A DNA stretch of 64,000 bases from 13-1-40CM-70-15 sp964641215. GTDB taxonomy: Bacteria; Gemmatimonadota; Gemmatimonadetes; Gemmatimonadales; GWC2-71-9. The translations under genes and the position numbers were made by a program. The notes below the pieces were generated by a model. It worked only from the letters and a program-made list of their open reading frames with translations, had not been told where the DNA came from and did not search any database. The stretch lies in assembly GCA_964641215.1 (NCBI GenBank), contig CAZXKD010000001.1, positions 1 through 64,000 on the forward strand, given 5' to 3'. Below are positions 1 through 9,458 of the stretch, one piece after another. Numbering within the stretch: the first letter of the stretch is position 1; every line of letters begins with the position of its first letter.

Positions 1-1523
<1,523 letters not shown>

Positions 1524-1557
1524 CATCTCATCCCATCTTCGAAGCCGGGAGCAACCG

Positions 1558-3123
1558 ATGTCTGTGCGCACACGTGACTGGTTGAAATTCATTTCGCTGG
1601 TGGGGATCGCGTTCGTGTTCGGGCTGGCGTTCGCATCGGCCCTGAACCTTCCCCGCAACGGACGGGCGGCGGAAGCGAGTTCCATCCTCGCCCAAACGGC
1701 GGCCCCGCGCGTCGCGCTGCCGGCGGCAAAGCCCGCCGCGGATCTGGGCGACGCGTTCGCCGCCGTGGCCGAGCACGTCAAGCCCGCCGTGGTGTTCATC
1801 AGCTCCGAGCACCGCGAGCGCGCCGACGCGCACCGGGTGGTCCCACCGGGGTTCGAAGACTTCTTTCCGCAGCTGCGGCGCGGGCCCCAGATCGAGCGGG
1901 GCACCGGCTCCGGGTTCATCGTCTCCGCCGACGGCTACATCCTGACCAACAACCACGTGGTGGCGGGGGCGGACAAGGTCATGGTGCGGCTGCTCGACAA
2001 GCGGGAGTTCCTCGCCCGCGTCGTCGGGACCGACCCCGAGACCGACGTGGCCGTGATCAAAATCGACGCCCAGGGACTGCCGACGGTCGCCTTCGCCAAC
2101 TCCGACTCGACGCGGATCGGCGAGTGGGTGCTGGCGATCGGCAACCCGCTGGCGTTCTCCTTTACGGTGACCGCCGGCATCGTCAGCGCCAAAGGACGAG
2201 GGCTGGACGGACTGAGTCAGGGACGTCCCGGCTACGGGATCCAGGACTTCATCCAGACCGATGCGGCGATCAACCCCGGCAACTCGGGGGGCCCGCTCGT
2301 CAACGTCCACGGCGAAGTGGTCGGCATCAACTCGGCGATCGCGAGCGAGACCGGCTATTACGCCGGCTACGGCTTCGCCATTCCGATCAACCTGGTCCGC
2401 AACGTGATGACCCAGCTTATCGCCCACGGACGCGTGCAGCGCGCCGTCATGGGAGTCCTGATCGGCGAGGTCCGCCCCGAAGACGCGGAGAAGGTGGGCC
2501 TCCGGCAGGTGCGCGGAGTGCTGGTGGAGGACTTCAGCAGCGACGACTCCCCGGCCAAGAAGGCCGGCCTCCAGCAAGGGGACGTGGTCACGGCGCTCGA
2601 CGGGCAGCCAGTGGAGTACGTGGCCCAACTGCAGCAGCGGGTCGCCTTCAAGAAGCCGGGCGAGACCGTCGACCTGACGGTGCGCCGGGAGAACGGGGAG
2701 CAGCGGACCATCACGGTCCGGCTGCAAGCCGCACCGGCCGGCGCGGACGCGAGCGAGGAGCAGACGGCGGCGCGCGAGACGGGCCCGGCCGAGAGAGCCT
2801 CCAGCCGCACCTCGCTCGGCATCACGGTGGAGCCGGTCTCCCAGGAAGACGCCGCCGATCCCCAGCTCAAACCCGTGGCCAAGAACGGCGGCGGGCTGGT
2901 GGTGACCGACGTCTCGCCCGACGGCCCGGCCTACGGCCGCCTGATCCCCCAGGGCAGCAACGGGGGACCCGACGTCATCCTCAAGGTGAACGGCCAACCG
3001 GTGCGGACGCGGGCGGAGTTCCGCGCGGCACTCCGCGACGCGAAGGCCGGCGACATCGTGACCGTGATCTCCTACAACGTCTTCCGGAAGCAGGAGGAAG
3101 TCATCCGGCTGCGCATGCCCTGA
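1558..3123 (+). CDS. htrA: HtrA/Deg-type periplasmic serine endoprotease
   Basis: A 521-residue Do-like protease that degrades or refolds damaged envelope proteins. Residues 10-30 form a signal or anchor helix. The chymotrypsin-like domain carries the full triad: His133 (TNNHVVAG), Asp163 (ETDVAVIK) and Ser243 (GNSGGPLV). Two PDZ domains follow at roughly 290-385 and 425-515, the DegP/DegQ/MucD layout. The ATG at 1558 has a GGGAG ribosome site 5-6 bases upstream. It lies 34 bases behind dnaK with no obvious terminator, so read-through is plausible and would link cytosolic and periplasmic stress responses. Whether it is a DegP, DegQ or MucD orthologue cannot be told from sequence alone. Confidence 0.95.
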   Translation: MSVRTRDWLKFISLVGIAFVFGLAFASALNLPRNGRAAEASSILAQTAAPRVALPAAKPAADLGDAFAAVAEHVKPAVVFISSEHRERADAHRVVPPGFEDFFPQLRRGPQIERGTGSGFIVSADGYILTNNHVVAGADKVMVRLLDKREFLARVVGTDPETDVAVIKIDAQGLPTVAFANSDSTRIGEWVLAIGNPLAFSFTVTAGIVSAKGRGLDGLSQGRPGYGIQDFIQTDAAINPGNSGGPLVNVHGEVVGINSAIASETGYYAGYGFAIPINLVRNVMTQLIAHGRVQRAVMGVLIGEVRPEDAEKVGLRQVRGVLVEDFSSDDSPAKKAGLQQGDVVTALDGQPVEYVAQLQQRVAFKKPGETVDLTVRRENGEQRTITVRLQAAPAGADASEEQTAARETGPAERASSRTSLGITVEPVSQEDAADPQLKPVAKNGGGLVVTDVSPDGPAYGRLIPQGSNGGPDVILKVNGQPVRTRAEFRAALRDAKAGDIVTVISYNVFRKQEEVIRLRMP

Positions 3124-3129
3124 CGGCGC

Positions 3130-3786
3130 TCAGGCCGCCAGCGGCCGCCGCAGCAGCACCAGCCCCGTCACCAGCTGCCACACGACGGGCGGCGCGAAGG
3201 CGGCTTGATCGAGGGAGGATGACGCGGGGGCCGCGAGCGCGAGCGCGGCCCCCGTGGCGCCTGCGGCCATCGCCACCGCGGCCGTCCACCGCGGCAGGGC
3301 CCTCCCGCTCCATATCCCCCACCCGTACAGGGAGGTCGCGAGCCCCAAGCTGAAAGCTCCCGCGCGCTGCGCGGTGAGGGCGAACGGGCGCAGCACGTCG
3401 TACAGGAACACCGCCTGCGTGGCCGCCAGGCCAGACACGCCCTGGGTGTAGGCACCGGCGAGCGTCCCGCCCGTGCCCAGCATGAACGCGACGATGATCA
3501 TCCAGCAGGCGTAGGCGAAGACAGCGACCCCGAGGCCGGCCCGGGTCGCGCGCTCGCCCGGCGTGCCGACGGTGACGCCGACGACGCCGCTCAACCCCGT
3601 GATCGAGAGGGGGAAGGCGAACAGAAATCCCCAGTGAATCGTCGCCCAGTCGCGCGACCGCGCGATCGCGGCGAGCTGCGCCGCTCCGTCTCCCTCGAGG
3701 ACGGGATGCGCGAGGGCGGCGGCCGTGACCAGGACCGCTCCGAGAACGAGACAGAGCGGATACATCACGGGAATGCGCAGACCCAT
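3130..3786 (-). CDS. Unknown polytopic membrane protein
   Basis: A 218-residue hydrophobic protein with about six predicted membrane helices and no charged catalytic motif that I recognise. Loops carry an HPVLEGDGAAQLAAIARSRD stretch after the first helix and a short basic tail. Its 3' end faces htrA (convergent, 6-base gap). The ATG at 3784-3786 has no Shine-Dalgarno; instead TATATT sits exactly 6 bases upstream on this strand, which would give a leaderless mRNA. A downstream in-frame Met (residue 8) also lacks a ribosome site. It is divergently paired with the membrane protein at 3828, so a joint envelope function is possible but unproven. Confidence 0.7.
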   Translation of the reverse strand: MGLRIPVMYPLCLVLGAVLVTAAALAHPVLEGDGAAQLAAIARSRDWATIHWGFLFAFPLSITGLSGVVGVTVGTPGERATRAGLGVAVFAYACWMIIVAFMLGTGGTLAGAYTQGVSGLAATQAVFLYDVLRPFALTAQRAGAFSLGLATSLYGWGIWSGRALPRWTAAVAMAAGATGAALALAAPASSSLDQAAFAPPVVWQLVTGLVLLRRPLAA

Positions 3787-3827
3787 ATTTGTAATATATT
3801 GGTCGGGACCCAGCCCCGGAGCCGTGC
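3787..3827. promoter_or_regulatory. Compact divergent promoter with shared symmetric -10
   Basis: Only 41 bases separate two divergent start codons. The centre (3790-3800) is TGTAATATATT. It reads TAATAT on the plus strand (3792-3797) and TATATT on the minus strand. On the minus strand the hexamer is 6 bases from the ATG (leaderless). On the plus strand about 30 bases remain, including a GGAG ribosome site at 3818-3821. No good -35 is visible for either direction. Confidence 0.55.
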
Positions 3828-4328
3828 ATGCAGCTCAACAGGATCCTCCGCGAGGGCTTCATCGCCGGCTGCATCGGCGCGGGGGCCGTCGCGCTGTGGT
3901 TCCTCGTCGTGGATACGATCAACGGCCGCCCCTTCTTCACGCCGGCGATGCTCGGGGGCGCCGTCTTCTTCGGTGATCAGCCGCCCCACGTGGTGATCGA
4001 CTATTCCCGGGTCATCGGCTACACGATGATCCATGTGAGCGCGTTCGTGGTAGTGGGCTGCATTGCCGCCGCGCTCGCCGCCGAGGTCGAGGAGGCGCCG
4101 TCGACCTTGTTCCTGGTCGTGGTCGCCTTCTGCTTCTTCGAGTTCGGCTTCTACATCCTCGTGGCGCTGCTCGCCAAGCCCCTGCTCGGCGCGCTGGCGT
4201 GGTGGAACGTGGCGATCGGCAACGCCATCGCCGCCCTGGGGATGGGCTATTTTCTCTGGCGCGAGCACCCCAAGATCGGCGAGGAGCTCAAGCGACATCC
4301 CCTGGGGGAGACACAGGAAGGCGAGTAG
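3828..4328 (+). CDS. Unknown four-helix membrane protein
   Basis: A 166-residue protein with about four transmembrane helices (near residues 9-30, 62-85, 92-115 and 122-142) and a charged C-terminal tail. No family motif recognised. The ATG has a GGAG ribosome site six bases upstream. The 3' end overlaps the 3' end of ctaG on the other strand by 41 bases, a convergent overlap. Position next to the cytochrome oxidase operon hints at a membrane or respiratory context, but the genes run in opposite directions and no shared regulation is visible. Confidence 0.7.
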   Translation: MQLNRILREGFIAGCIGAGAVALWFLVVDTINGRPFFTPAMLGGAVFFGDQPPHVVIDYSRVIGYTMIHVSAFVVVGCIAAALAAEVEEAPSTLFLVVVAFCFFEFGFYILVALLAKPLLGALAWWNVAIGNAIAALGMGYFLWREHPKIGEELKRHPLGETQEGE

Positions 4329-5094
4329 CGTAGGCCTCCAGCGGCACCGCTCGTTCCACGTCGCCCCGCTCCTCGCGAGCGGCCCAGCGGAACCAAACCA
4401 CCGTCATCGCCAGCCACAGCACCAGCCCGCCGGGCACCCACATGAGCAGGCCGCCGATCTGCTGGTCGACCAGCAGCGACAGGCCCCACACGCGCGGCGC
4501 GCTCGCATAGAAGGGGTACAGCACCCGGTCCGACAGCGTGATCAACGCCCCCACCACGGACAGGGGAATCCCCAGCAGGAACAAATAGCCCATCTGCGCC
4601 GGGTAGGAGATACGCGGCAGCTCCGGTACCGGCGAGAGCACCGGCCACCACATCAGCACCGACGTGGCGATGAACACCAGGTGTTGAGCGATGTGCAGCC
4701 CGTGGTGACGCAGCGCCGCTTCGTAGAAGACCGGGAAGTGCCACAGCGAGATCGGAGCGAGGAAGCACAGGGCGGCCGGGAGCGGCCGCGTCACCCAGGC
4801 GGCGAGGCGGAACACCGCGCGCGGAGCAAGCAGCGGCCGCAGCACCCACGCGGGCGTCCCATACAGCAGCAGCGGCGGGAACGCCAGGGTGAGCCCGAGG
4901 TGCTGCACCATGTGGGCACTGAACAGGGAGTGGTCGGACAGATCGTGCAGCGGGCCGTTCAAGGCGAGCAGCATGACGAGCAGCGCGCCGGCAAAGGCCG
5001 CGACGCGCCGGCGCGGGGCGCGGAGGCCACCCCAAACGACATACAGCCCGCCCAGGAGGGCGAGCCCGACGACCACGCTGGGATGCAGGTGCAC
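4288..5094 (-). CDS. ctaG: Cytochrome c oxidase assembly protein CtaG (caa3 type)
   Basis: A 268-residue integral membrane protein of the Bacillus-type CtaG family, needed to build active caa3 oxidase, probably at the copper-insertion step. About seven hydrophobic helices are visible, with the conserved histidine-containing helices SAHMVQHLGL and HGLHIAQHLVF and an LWHFP loop. It starts with GTG directly behind ctaF (one base between stop and start), so it is the last gene of the ctaCDEFG operon. It differs from the Cox11-type CtaG of proteobacteria, which is a single-helix copper chaperone. Confidence 0.9.
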   Translation of the reverse strand: MHLHPSVVVGLALLGGLYVVWGGLRAPRRRVAAFAGALLVMLLALNGPLHDLSDHSLFSAHMVQHLGLTLAFPPLLLYGTPAWVLRPLLAPRAVFRLAAWVTRPLPAALCFLAPISLWHFPVFYEAALRHHGLHIAQHLVFIATSVLMWWPVLSPVPELPRISYPAQMGYLFLLGIPLSVVGALITLSDRVLYPFYASAPRVWGLSLLVDQQIGGLLMWVPGGLVLWLAMTVVWFRWAAREERGDVERAVPLEAYATRLPVSPPGDVA

Positions 5095-5095
5095 G

Positions 5096-5425
5096 CTACT
5101 TCCGCAAGGCGAACGCTCCGAAGAGGAACATCAGGCCCAACGTCATCCCCAGGCCGAGCAGCAGCGGTCCCCCGAAGAGGAACGTGAAGAACCGGCTGTC
5201 CATCTTGAGGTGCATGTAGAACATCACCACGAGCGTGAACTTGACCGCCGAGAGGACGAGCAGCGCCGGCACGAGGATCGGATGAAACGCGGGCACGTAG
5301 AAGACACCGACTTCGATCACCGTGAGCATCACGAGGACGGTTGCCACGCGGAGGTAGACTCCGGCCGTGGGGTGCGTGTGCGGCGTGGTCGGGCGCTCGG
5401 GCGGCATCGCTCCTCCGACGCTCAT
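5096..5425 (-). CDS. ctaF: Cytochrome c oxidase subunit IV (CtaF-like)
   Basis: A 109-residue protein with three transmembrane helices, typical of prokaryotic subunit IV, which stabilises the CuB site of the oxidase. The motif KFTLVVMFYMHLKMDSR is the usual signature of this small family. The start ATG (5423-5425) overlaps the ctaE stop as ATGA, giving translational coupling; a second Met six residues later is possible. It sits between ctaE and ctaG in the oxidase operon. Confidence 0.9.
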   Translation of the reverse strand: MSVGGAMPPERPTTPHTHPTAGVYLRVATVLVMLTVIEVGVFYVPAFHPILVPALLVLSAVKFTLVVMFYMHLKMDSRFFTFLFGGPLLLGLGMTLGLMFLFGAFALRK

Positions 5426-6006
5426 TGAATCAGGTACACGACGGTGAAGATGACGATCCAGATCACATCCACGAAATGCCAGTACAGGCCGCAGATCTCG
5501 ACGGTGAGCGCGTTGGCGGCAGTCAACTTCCCCTGCAGGGCGCGCACCCACAGCGTGAGCAGCCAGATCACCCCGACCGTCACGTGGGCGCCGTGCGTAC
5601 CCGTGAGGACGAAGAACGTCGCCCCGAACAGGTTCGTCTGGAGCGTGAGGCCTTCATGGACGAACGACGTGAACTCGTAGACCTGCCCGCTCAGAAAGAA
5701 GATCCCCAGCAGCGCCGTCGCCACGAGCCAGACCTTCGCCCACTTGAGGTCGCCGCGCTGCACCGCCGCGAGCGCCAGCACCATCATGAGGCTCGACATC
5801 AACAAATCGAACGTGCTGACCGAGGTGAAGGGGATGTTGAGGATGTCGTGCGGGTACGGGCCGACGACGCTCCGCCCCTTGTAAATGAGGTACGTCGAGA
5901 TCAGGGAGCCGAAGAGCAGGCACTCCGACCCGATGAACGCCCAGAACGCCATCTTGCGGCTGTCGAGCCCCATGCTCGTGCGGTGGGTCGCGGCGGCGTG
6001 GGTCAT
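5422..6006 (-). CDS. ctaE: Cytochrome c oxidase subunit III
   Basis: A 194-residue subunit III of the haem-copper oxidase with five membrane helices, the short caa3 form lacking the first two helices of the mitochondrial type. Visible signatures are the FIGSECLLFGSL helix with its conserved Glu, TGTHGAHVTVG, and the terminal WHFVDVIWIVIFTVVYL helix. I chose the ATG at 6006 because it lies one base after the ctaD stop and starts just before the conserved part. The frame is open for 62 more residues upstream, but those are basic, serine-rich codons overlapping ctaD. The 3' end overlaps ctaF by four bases. Confidence 0.95.
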   Translation of the reverse strand: MTHAAATHRTSMGLDSRKMAFWAFIGSECLLFGSLISTYLIYKGRSVVGPYPHDILNIPFTSVSTFDLLMSSLMMVLALAAVQRGDLKWAKVWLVATALLGIFFLSGQVYEFTSFVHEGLTLQTNLFGATFFVLTGTHGAHVTVGVIWLLTLWVRALQGKLTAANALTVEICGLYWHFVDVIWIVIFTVVYLIQ

Positions 6007-6007
6007 C

Positions 6008-7843
6008 TCAGGCCTCGAACGGCTCGAACGCCCACCGGTAGATCCCGAACAGCACGATCGCGGCGCCCACGAACGCGAGCGGCAGCGCGTGGGCGAGCGG
6101 CGCGAGCGCGAGCACCGGCAGTCCCAGCGCCGTGACGAGCGGCCAGATGGAGCCCGCGGGTACATGGATGGGGGGGGGAGCGAGCTCGGCACCCTCGGGG
6201 ATGGCCTTGAGCTGAGTCTTGGTCCAGCGCGGCAGGCGGCTCGCCACCGTGGGGATCACGTCGAAGTTATGCACCGGCGGCGGCGAGGAGATGGTCCACT
6301 CGAGGGTGGCTCCGCCCCAGGGATCGTTGCCGGCGGACTGCCCGCGCGTGCGGGTGCGCCAGACGTTCCCGATGAACACCAGGACGCCGACGCCGATCAG
6401 GAACGCGCCGATGGTCGAGACCAGGTTGAGCGTCGAGACGCCGAGGTCGGGGCTGTAGGTGTAGATGCGCCGGGGCATGCCGAGCAGCCCGATCAGATGC
6501 ATCGGGAAGAACGTCAGGTTCATCCCCACGAACATCAGGGCGAAGTGCCACTTGCCCAGCGTCTCGGACAGCAGCCGGCCGGTCATCTTGGGCCACCAGT
6601 AGTACATCCCGGCGAACAGGCCGAAGATGGTGCCGCCAAACAGCACGTAGTGGATGTGCGCGACGACGTAATAGGTGTCGGTCTGCTGCAGGTCGGCGGG
6701 CGGGGCGGCGTGGGTGACGCCCGAGAGCCCGCCGATGGTGAACAGGGCGATGAAGCCGATGGCGAAGAGCATCGCCGTCGTGAACCGCAACTGGCCGCCC
6801 CAGAGCGTGGCGAGCCAGTTGAAGATCTTCACGCCCGTCGGCACGGCGATGAGCATGGTCGTCGCCGCGAAGACCGAGTCGGCGATGGGGCCGAGGCCGA
6901 CGGCGAACATGTGGTGGCTCCACACGCCCCAGCTCATGAAGCCGATCAGCACGCCGGAATAGACCACGACGGTGTAGCCGAACAAAGGTTTGCGGGCGAA
7001 GGTCGGCAGCACCTCGGAGACGATCCCCATCGCCGGCAGAATGAGGATGTAGACCTCGGGGTGACCGAAGATCCAGAACAAGTGCTGCCACAGGACCGGG
7101 TCGCCGCCGGCGGACGTCAGGTAGAAGTGGGTGCCGAAGAACCGGTCGAACATCAGCAGCACGAGCGCCACGGTGATCACGGGGAAGGCCGTGATGATCA
7201 GGAACGAGGTGACCAACGTCATCCAGCTGAACACCGGGAGGCGCATCATCCGCATGCCGGGCGCGCGCAGGTTCAGGATCGTGACGATGAAGTTGAATCC
7301 GGCGGCGAGCGAGGACACACCGAGGATCTGGAGGCCGAGCAGCCAAAAATCGATGTTCGGGCCGGGGGAGTACTGCCTGGAGGTCAGGTTGGCGTAGCCG
7401 AACCAGCCGGCGTCGGGCGCGACGGTGAGCCGGCCGGCGTGGAACAACGGGCCCGCGAACCAGCTGGCGTTCATGAGCACCGCGCCCAGCACGAACACCC
7501 AATAGCTGAAGGCGTTGAGCCGCGGGAAGGCCACGTCGCGGGCCCCGATCTGCAGCGGCACCATGTAATTGAAAAAGCTGGCCGTGAGCGGCATCAGGGC
7601 GAGGAAAATCATCGTGGTGCCGTGCATCGTGAACAGCTGGTTGAACGTCTCGGCGCTGACGACGTGGCCGCCCGGTTGCGCCAGCTGGGCCCGGATGAAC
7701 AGCGCCTCGACCCCGCCGATCAGGAAGAACACGAAGGCGGTGTAGAAATAGAGCAGGCCGATCCGTTTGTGATCGGTCGTGGTCAACCAGCTCCAGAGCC
7801 TACCCCTCCACCCCCCCCCCTCGCCGCCCGCGCGGGCGCTCAT
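6008..7843 (-). CDS. ctaD: Cytochrome c oxidase subunit I (caa3)
   Basis: The 611-residue catalytic subunit that reduces O2 and pumps protons. All ligands are present: His74 and His398 for haem a, His396 for haem a3, and His261, His310 and His311 for CuB. Tyr265 is positioned for the His-Tyr crosslink. The GHPEVY motif with Glu263 marks a type A1 oxidase. After the usual 12 helices there is a C-terminal extension with two more hydrophobic segments (about 555-605). The N-terminal GGEGGG stretch and a proline-rich C-terminal loop are encoded by a 10-base C run (7811-7820) and a 9-base G run (6170-6178), yet the frame is intact. The start overlaps ctaC as ATGA. Confidence 0.97.
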   Translation of the reverse strand: MSARAGGEGGGWRGRLWSWLTTTDHKRIGLLYFYTAFVFFLIGGVEALFIRAQLAQPGGHVVSAETFNQLFTMHGTTMIFLALMPLTASFFNYMVPLQIGARDVAFPRLNAFSYWVFVLGAVLMNASWFAGPLFHAGRLTVAPDAGWFGYANLTSRQYSPGPNIDFWLLGLQILGVSSLAAGFNFIVTILNLRAPGMRMMRLPVFSWMTLVTSFLIITAFPVITVALVLLMFDRFFGTHFYLTSAGGDPVLWQHLFWIFGHPEVYILILPAMGIVSEVLPTFARKPLFGYTVVVYSGVLIGFMSWGVWSHHMFAVGLGPIADSVFAATTMLIAVPTGVKIFNWLATLWGGQLRFTTAMLFAIGFIALFTIGGLSGVTHAAPPADLQQTDTYYVVAHIHYVLFGGTIFGLFAGMYYWWPKMTGRLLSETLGKWHFALMFVGMNLTFFPMHLIGLLGMPRRIYTYSPDLGVSTLNLVSTIGAFLIGVGVLVFIGNVWRTRTRGQSAGNDPWGGATLEWTISSPPPVHNFDVIPTVASRLPRWTKTQLKAIPEGAELAPPPIHVPAGSIWPLVTALGLPVLALAPLAHALPLAFVGAAIVLFGIYRWAFEPFEA

Positions 7844-8835
7844 CGCATGCTCCGCAGGTAGGCGATCAAGGCCGCAAGGTCGGGGGGCGGCACGTGCATG
7901 TTCGGCATGACGGAGCCCGGCTTTTCGAGCGGCGGGTCCCCGATCCAGCGCGCCAGATGCACCGAATCATTCGGGAAGATGCCGCCCGCGATCGTCGTCC
8001 GGCTCCCCACATGGGTGAGGTTCGGCCCGACCGTCGCGCTCGACATCGTTCCCATGGTGTGACACCCGATGCAGCCATAGCGCCTGAACGCCTGCTGGCC
8101 TTGCTCGGCGACGCCGCCCGTGATGAGCCTGGCCGCGCCCGCCTGCTGCGCCCGCACCCAGGCCTGGAACACCGAGTCGCGATCCACCATCACGCGCAGA
8201 CGCATGTTGGCGTGCGAGGCGCCGCAGAACTCCGCGCACTGGCCCGGGAAGCTGTCCACCGAGTCGGGATTGAAGACGAGGTGGTTGGTACGGCCGGGGA
8301 TGACGTCCCGCTTGCCCCCCAGTCCCGGCGCCCAGAAGCTATGGATCACGTCGGCCGAGGTGAGCTCGAGAGACACGGGCCGGCCGGCGGGCAGATGCAG
8401 CTCGTTGGCGGTGACGATGCCGAAGTCGGGGTACCGATACTCCCACCACCACTGGTGGCCGACCACTTGCACGCGCAGAGCGCCCGCCGGAGCGTCCGCC
8501 TGGGTCTCGAAGATGGTGCGCACGGTGGGCACGGCGATGACGACCAGAATCAGCGCCGGGGCCAGCGTCCAAGCGATTTCGAGGATGGTGTGGCCATGCG
8601 TCGGCCGGGGATGAGGCGCGCCGGGACGCTGGCGGTATCGGACGACGACGAAGAGCAGGACTCCCTCGACCACGACGAAGACCAGCAGCGCCCACAAGAA
8701 GATGTCCGTGAACAGCTGATCGGCGGCGACGGCGAGGTCGGAGCGGGGACGGAGCGAGCTCTGGGGGAACGGGCCACCGCAGGCGGCGCCGGTGGCGCAC
8801 AGGAGGGGGAGCAGCCAGCGGCGGTGTCTGGGCAC
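7840..8835 (-). CDS. ctaC: Cytochrome c oxidase subunit II with fused cytochrome c
   Basis: A 331-residue electron-entry subunit. It has a possible lipoprotein signal (Cys19), two membrane helices (about 40-66 and 85-107) and a periplasmic cupredoxin. CuA ligands are His165, Cys200, Glu202, Cys204, His208 and Met211; aromatic residues WWWEYRYP precede them. A C-terminal cytochrome c domain carries CIGCH (255-259) with a candidate axial Met at 310 or 313. The fused haem makes this a caa3 oxidase, which can accept electrons directly from a membrane donor. It starts with GTG and heads the operon; a good sigma70-like promoter lies upstream. No haem A synthesis (ctaA/ctaB) or Sco gene is in the window. 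Confidence 0.96.
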   Translation of the reverse strand: MPRHRRWLLPLLCATGAACGGPFPQSSLRPRSDLAVAADQLFTDIFLWALLVFVVVEGVLLFVVVRYRQRPGAPHPRPTHGHTILEIAWTLAPALILVVIAVPTVRTIFETQADAPAGALRVQVVGHQWWWEYRYPDFGIVTANELHLPAGRPVSLELTSADVIHSFWAPGLGGKRDVIPGRTNHLVFNPDSVDSFPGQCAEFCGASHANMRLRVMVDRDSVFQAWVRAQQAGAARLITGGVAEQGQQAFRRYGCIGCHTMGTMSSATVGPNLTHVGSRTTIAGGIFPNDSVHLARWIGDPPLEKPGSVMPNMHVPPPDLAALIAYLRSMR

Positions 8836-8873
8836 GGCGTCGGGCGTCCTCGGTGCGGTGCAGAAGGCACCGG

Positions 8874-8902
8874 AAGCTAGAGCGGACCCGGCCCTCCGTC
8901 AA
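8874..8902 (-). promoter_or_regulatory. Promoter of the caa3 oxidase operon
   Basis: On the minus strand TTGACG (8897-8902), a 17-base spacer and TAGCTT (8874-8879) match a sigma70 promoter. Transcription would start near 8867, leaving about 32 bases of leader before the ctaC GTG. The divergent gene begins at 8970, so 8836-8969 is a two-way control region. Confidence 0.6.
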
Positions 8903-8969
8903 CGAAGCGAACCCGCGGCGACGGGGTAGTTTTCAGAGCCGCCGTCCCCACCCGCTCAGGAGATCCTGC

Positions 8970-9442
8970 ATGAACCGTCCGCTCGCGTTCGCACTGCTCC
9001 TCACCCTGCTTCCGCCGCTCGGACCGGCGTCCACGACGCGCGGCTACTACCGCTTTCCCGCGATACACGGCGACACCGTCGTCTTCACCGCCGAAGGGGA
9101 CCTCTGGCTCGCGACGCTGGCCGGCGGCGTCGCCTGGGGTTGGGCAAGGTGATCGGGATGCGGAGGTGGGGCGGCGAGATCTGGCTCACCTCGAGCAACG
9201 TGCTGGTCGACCGGGGCATCGCGACCGCCGCCGAGTTCGGCGTGTACGGGCCGGAGGGCGCCTGGCTGATCGAAGGGCACGGCGTGGATCCGGACACCGT
9301 GGTGGACGACCCGCCACACGCGACGTTCGCGGGCCAGGACGCCCAACTGGAGGCGGCCCTGGCCGTACTCGCCCGGCAGATTCGGCAGCACCCGGTGAGC
9401 GTGCCGCCGGCCCCGGCGTATCCGAACAAGGCCAAGCCGTAG
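8970..9442 (+). pseudogene. Tricorn protease remnant with large internal deletion
   Basis: Two disconnected ends of a tricorn-type (S41) protease are fused. From the ATG at 8970 (AGGAGA site six bases upstream) come a signal peptide and the start of the beta-propeller, YYRFPAIHGDTVVFTAEGDLWLATLAGG. After about 9128 the frame shifts and the last ~100 residues of the family follow (9140-9442): GGEIWLTSSN, RGIATAAEFGVYGPEG, LIEGHGVDPD and the C-terminal VPPAPAYPNK. Tricorn homologues are around 1,000 residues, so both propellers, the PDZ domain and most of the catalytic core, including the nucleophile Ser region, are gone. The first frame ends at a stop near 9152. It is either a true deletion or a chimeric assembly. 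Confidence 0.82.
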
Positions 9443-9444
9443 GT

Positions 9445-9458
9445 TAACTTTCCGACCC
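9445..9458 (+). promoter_or_regulatory. Probable leaderless -10 of the kinase operon
   Basis: TAACTT (9445-9450) lies 8 bases before the ATG at 9459, with no Shine-Dalgarno between. The spacing would place the transcript start at or 1-2 bases before the start codon. Confidence 0.4.

Noticed and set aside
1528..2997. Long minus-strand frame opposite htrA
   Set aside because: His/Arg/Gly-rich translation typical of a GC-shadow frame; the protease on the plus strand is unambiguous.
5422..6192. Longer ctaE start at 6192
   Set aside because: The extra 62 residues are basic low-complexity codons inside ctaD; the ATG at 6006 sits one base after the ctaD stop.
5885..7861. 658-residue plus-strand frame across ctaD
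   Set aside because: It is the complement of a membrane-protein gene and encodes a highly charged His/Arg/Gln-rich chain with no domain; ctaD is complete on the other strand.
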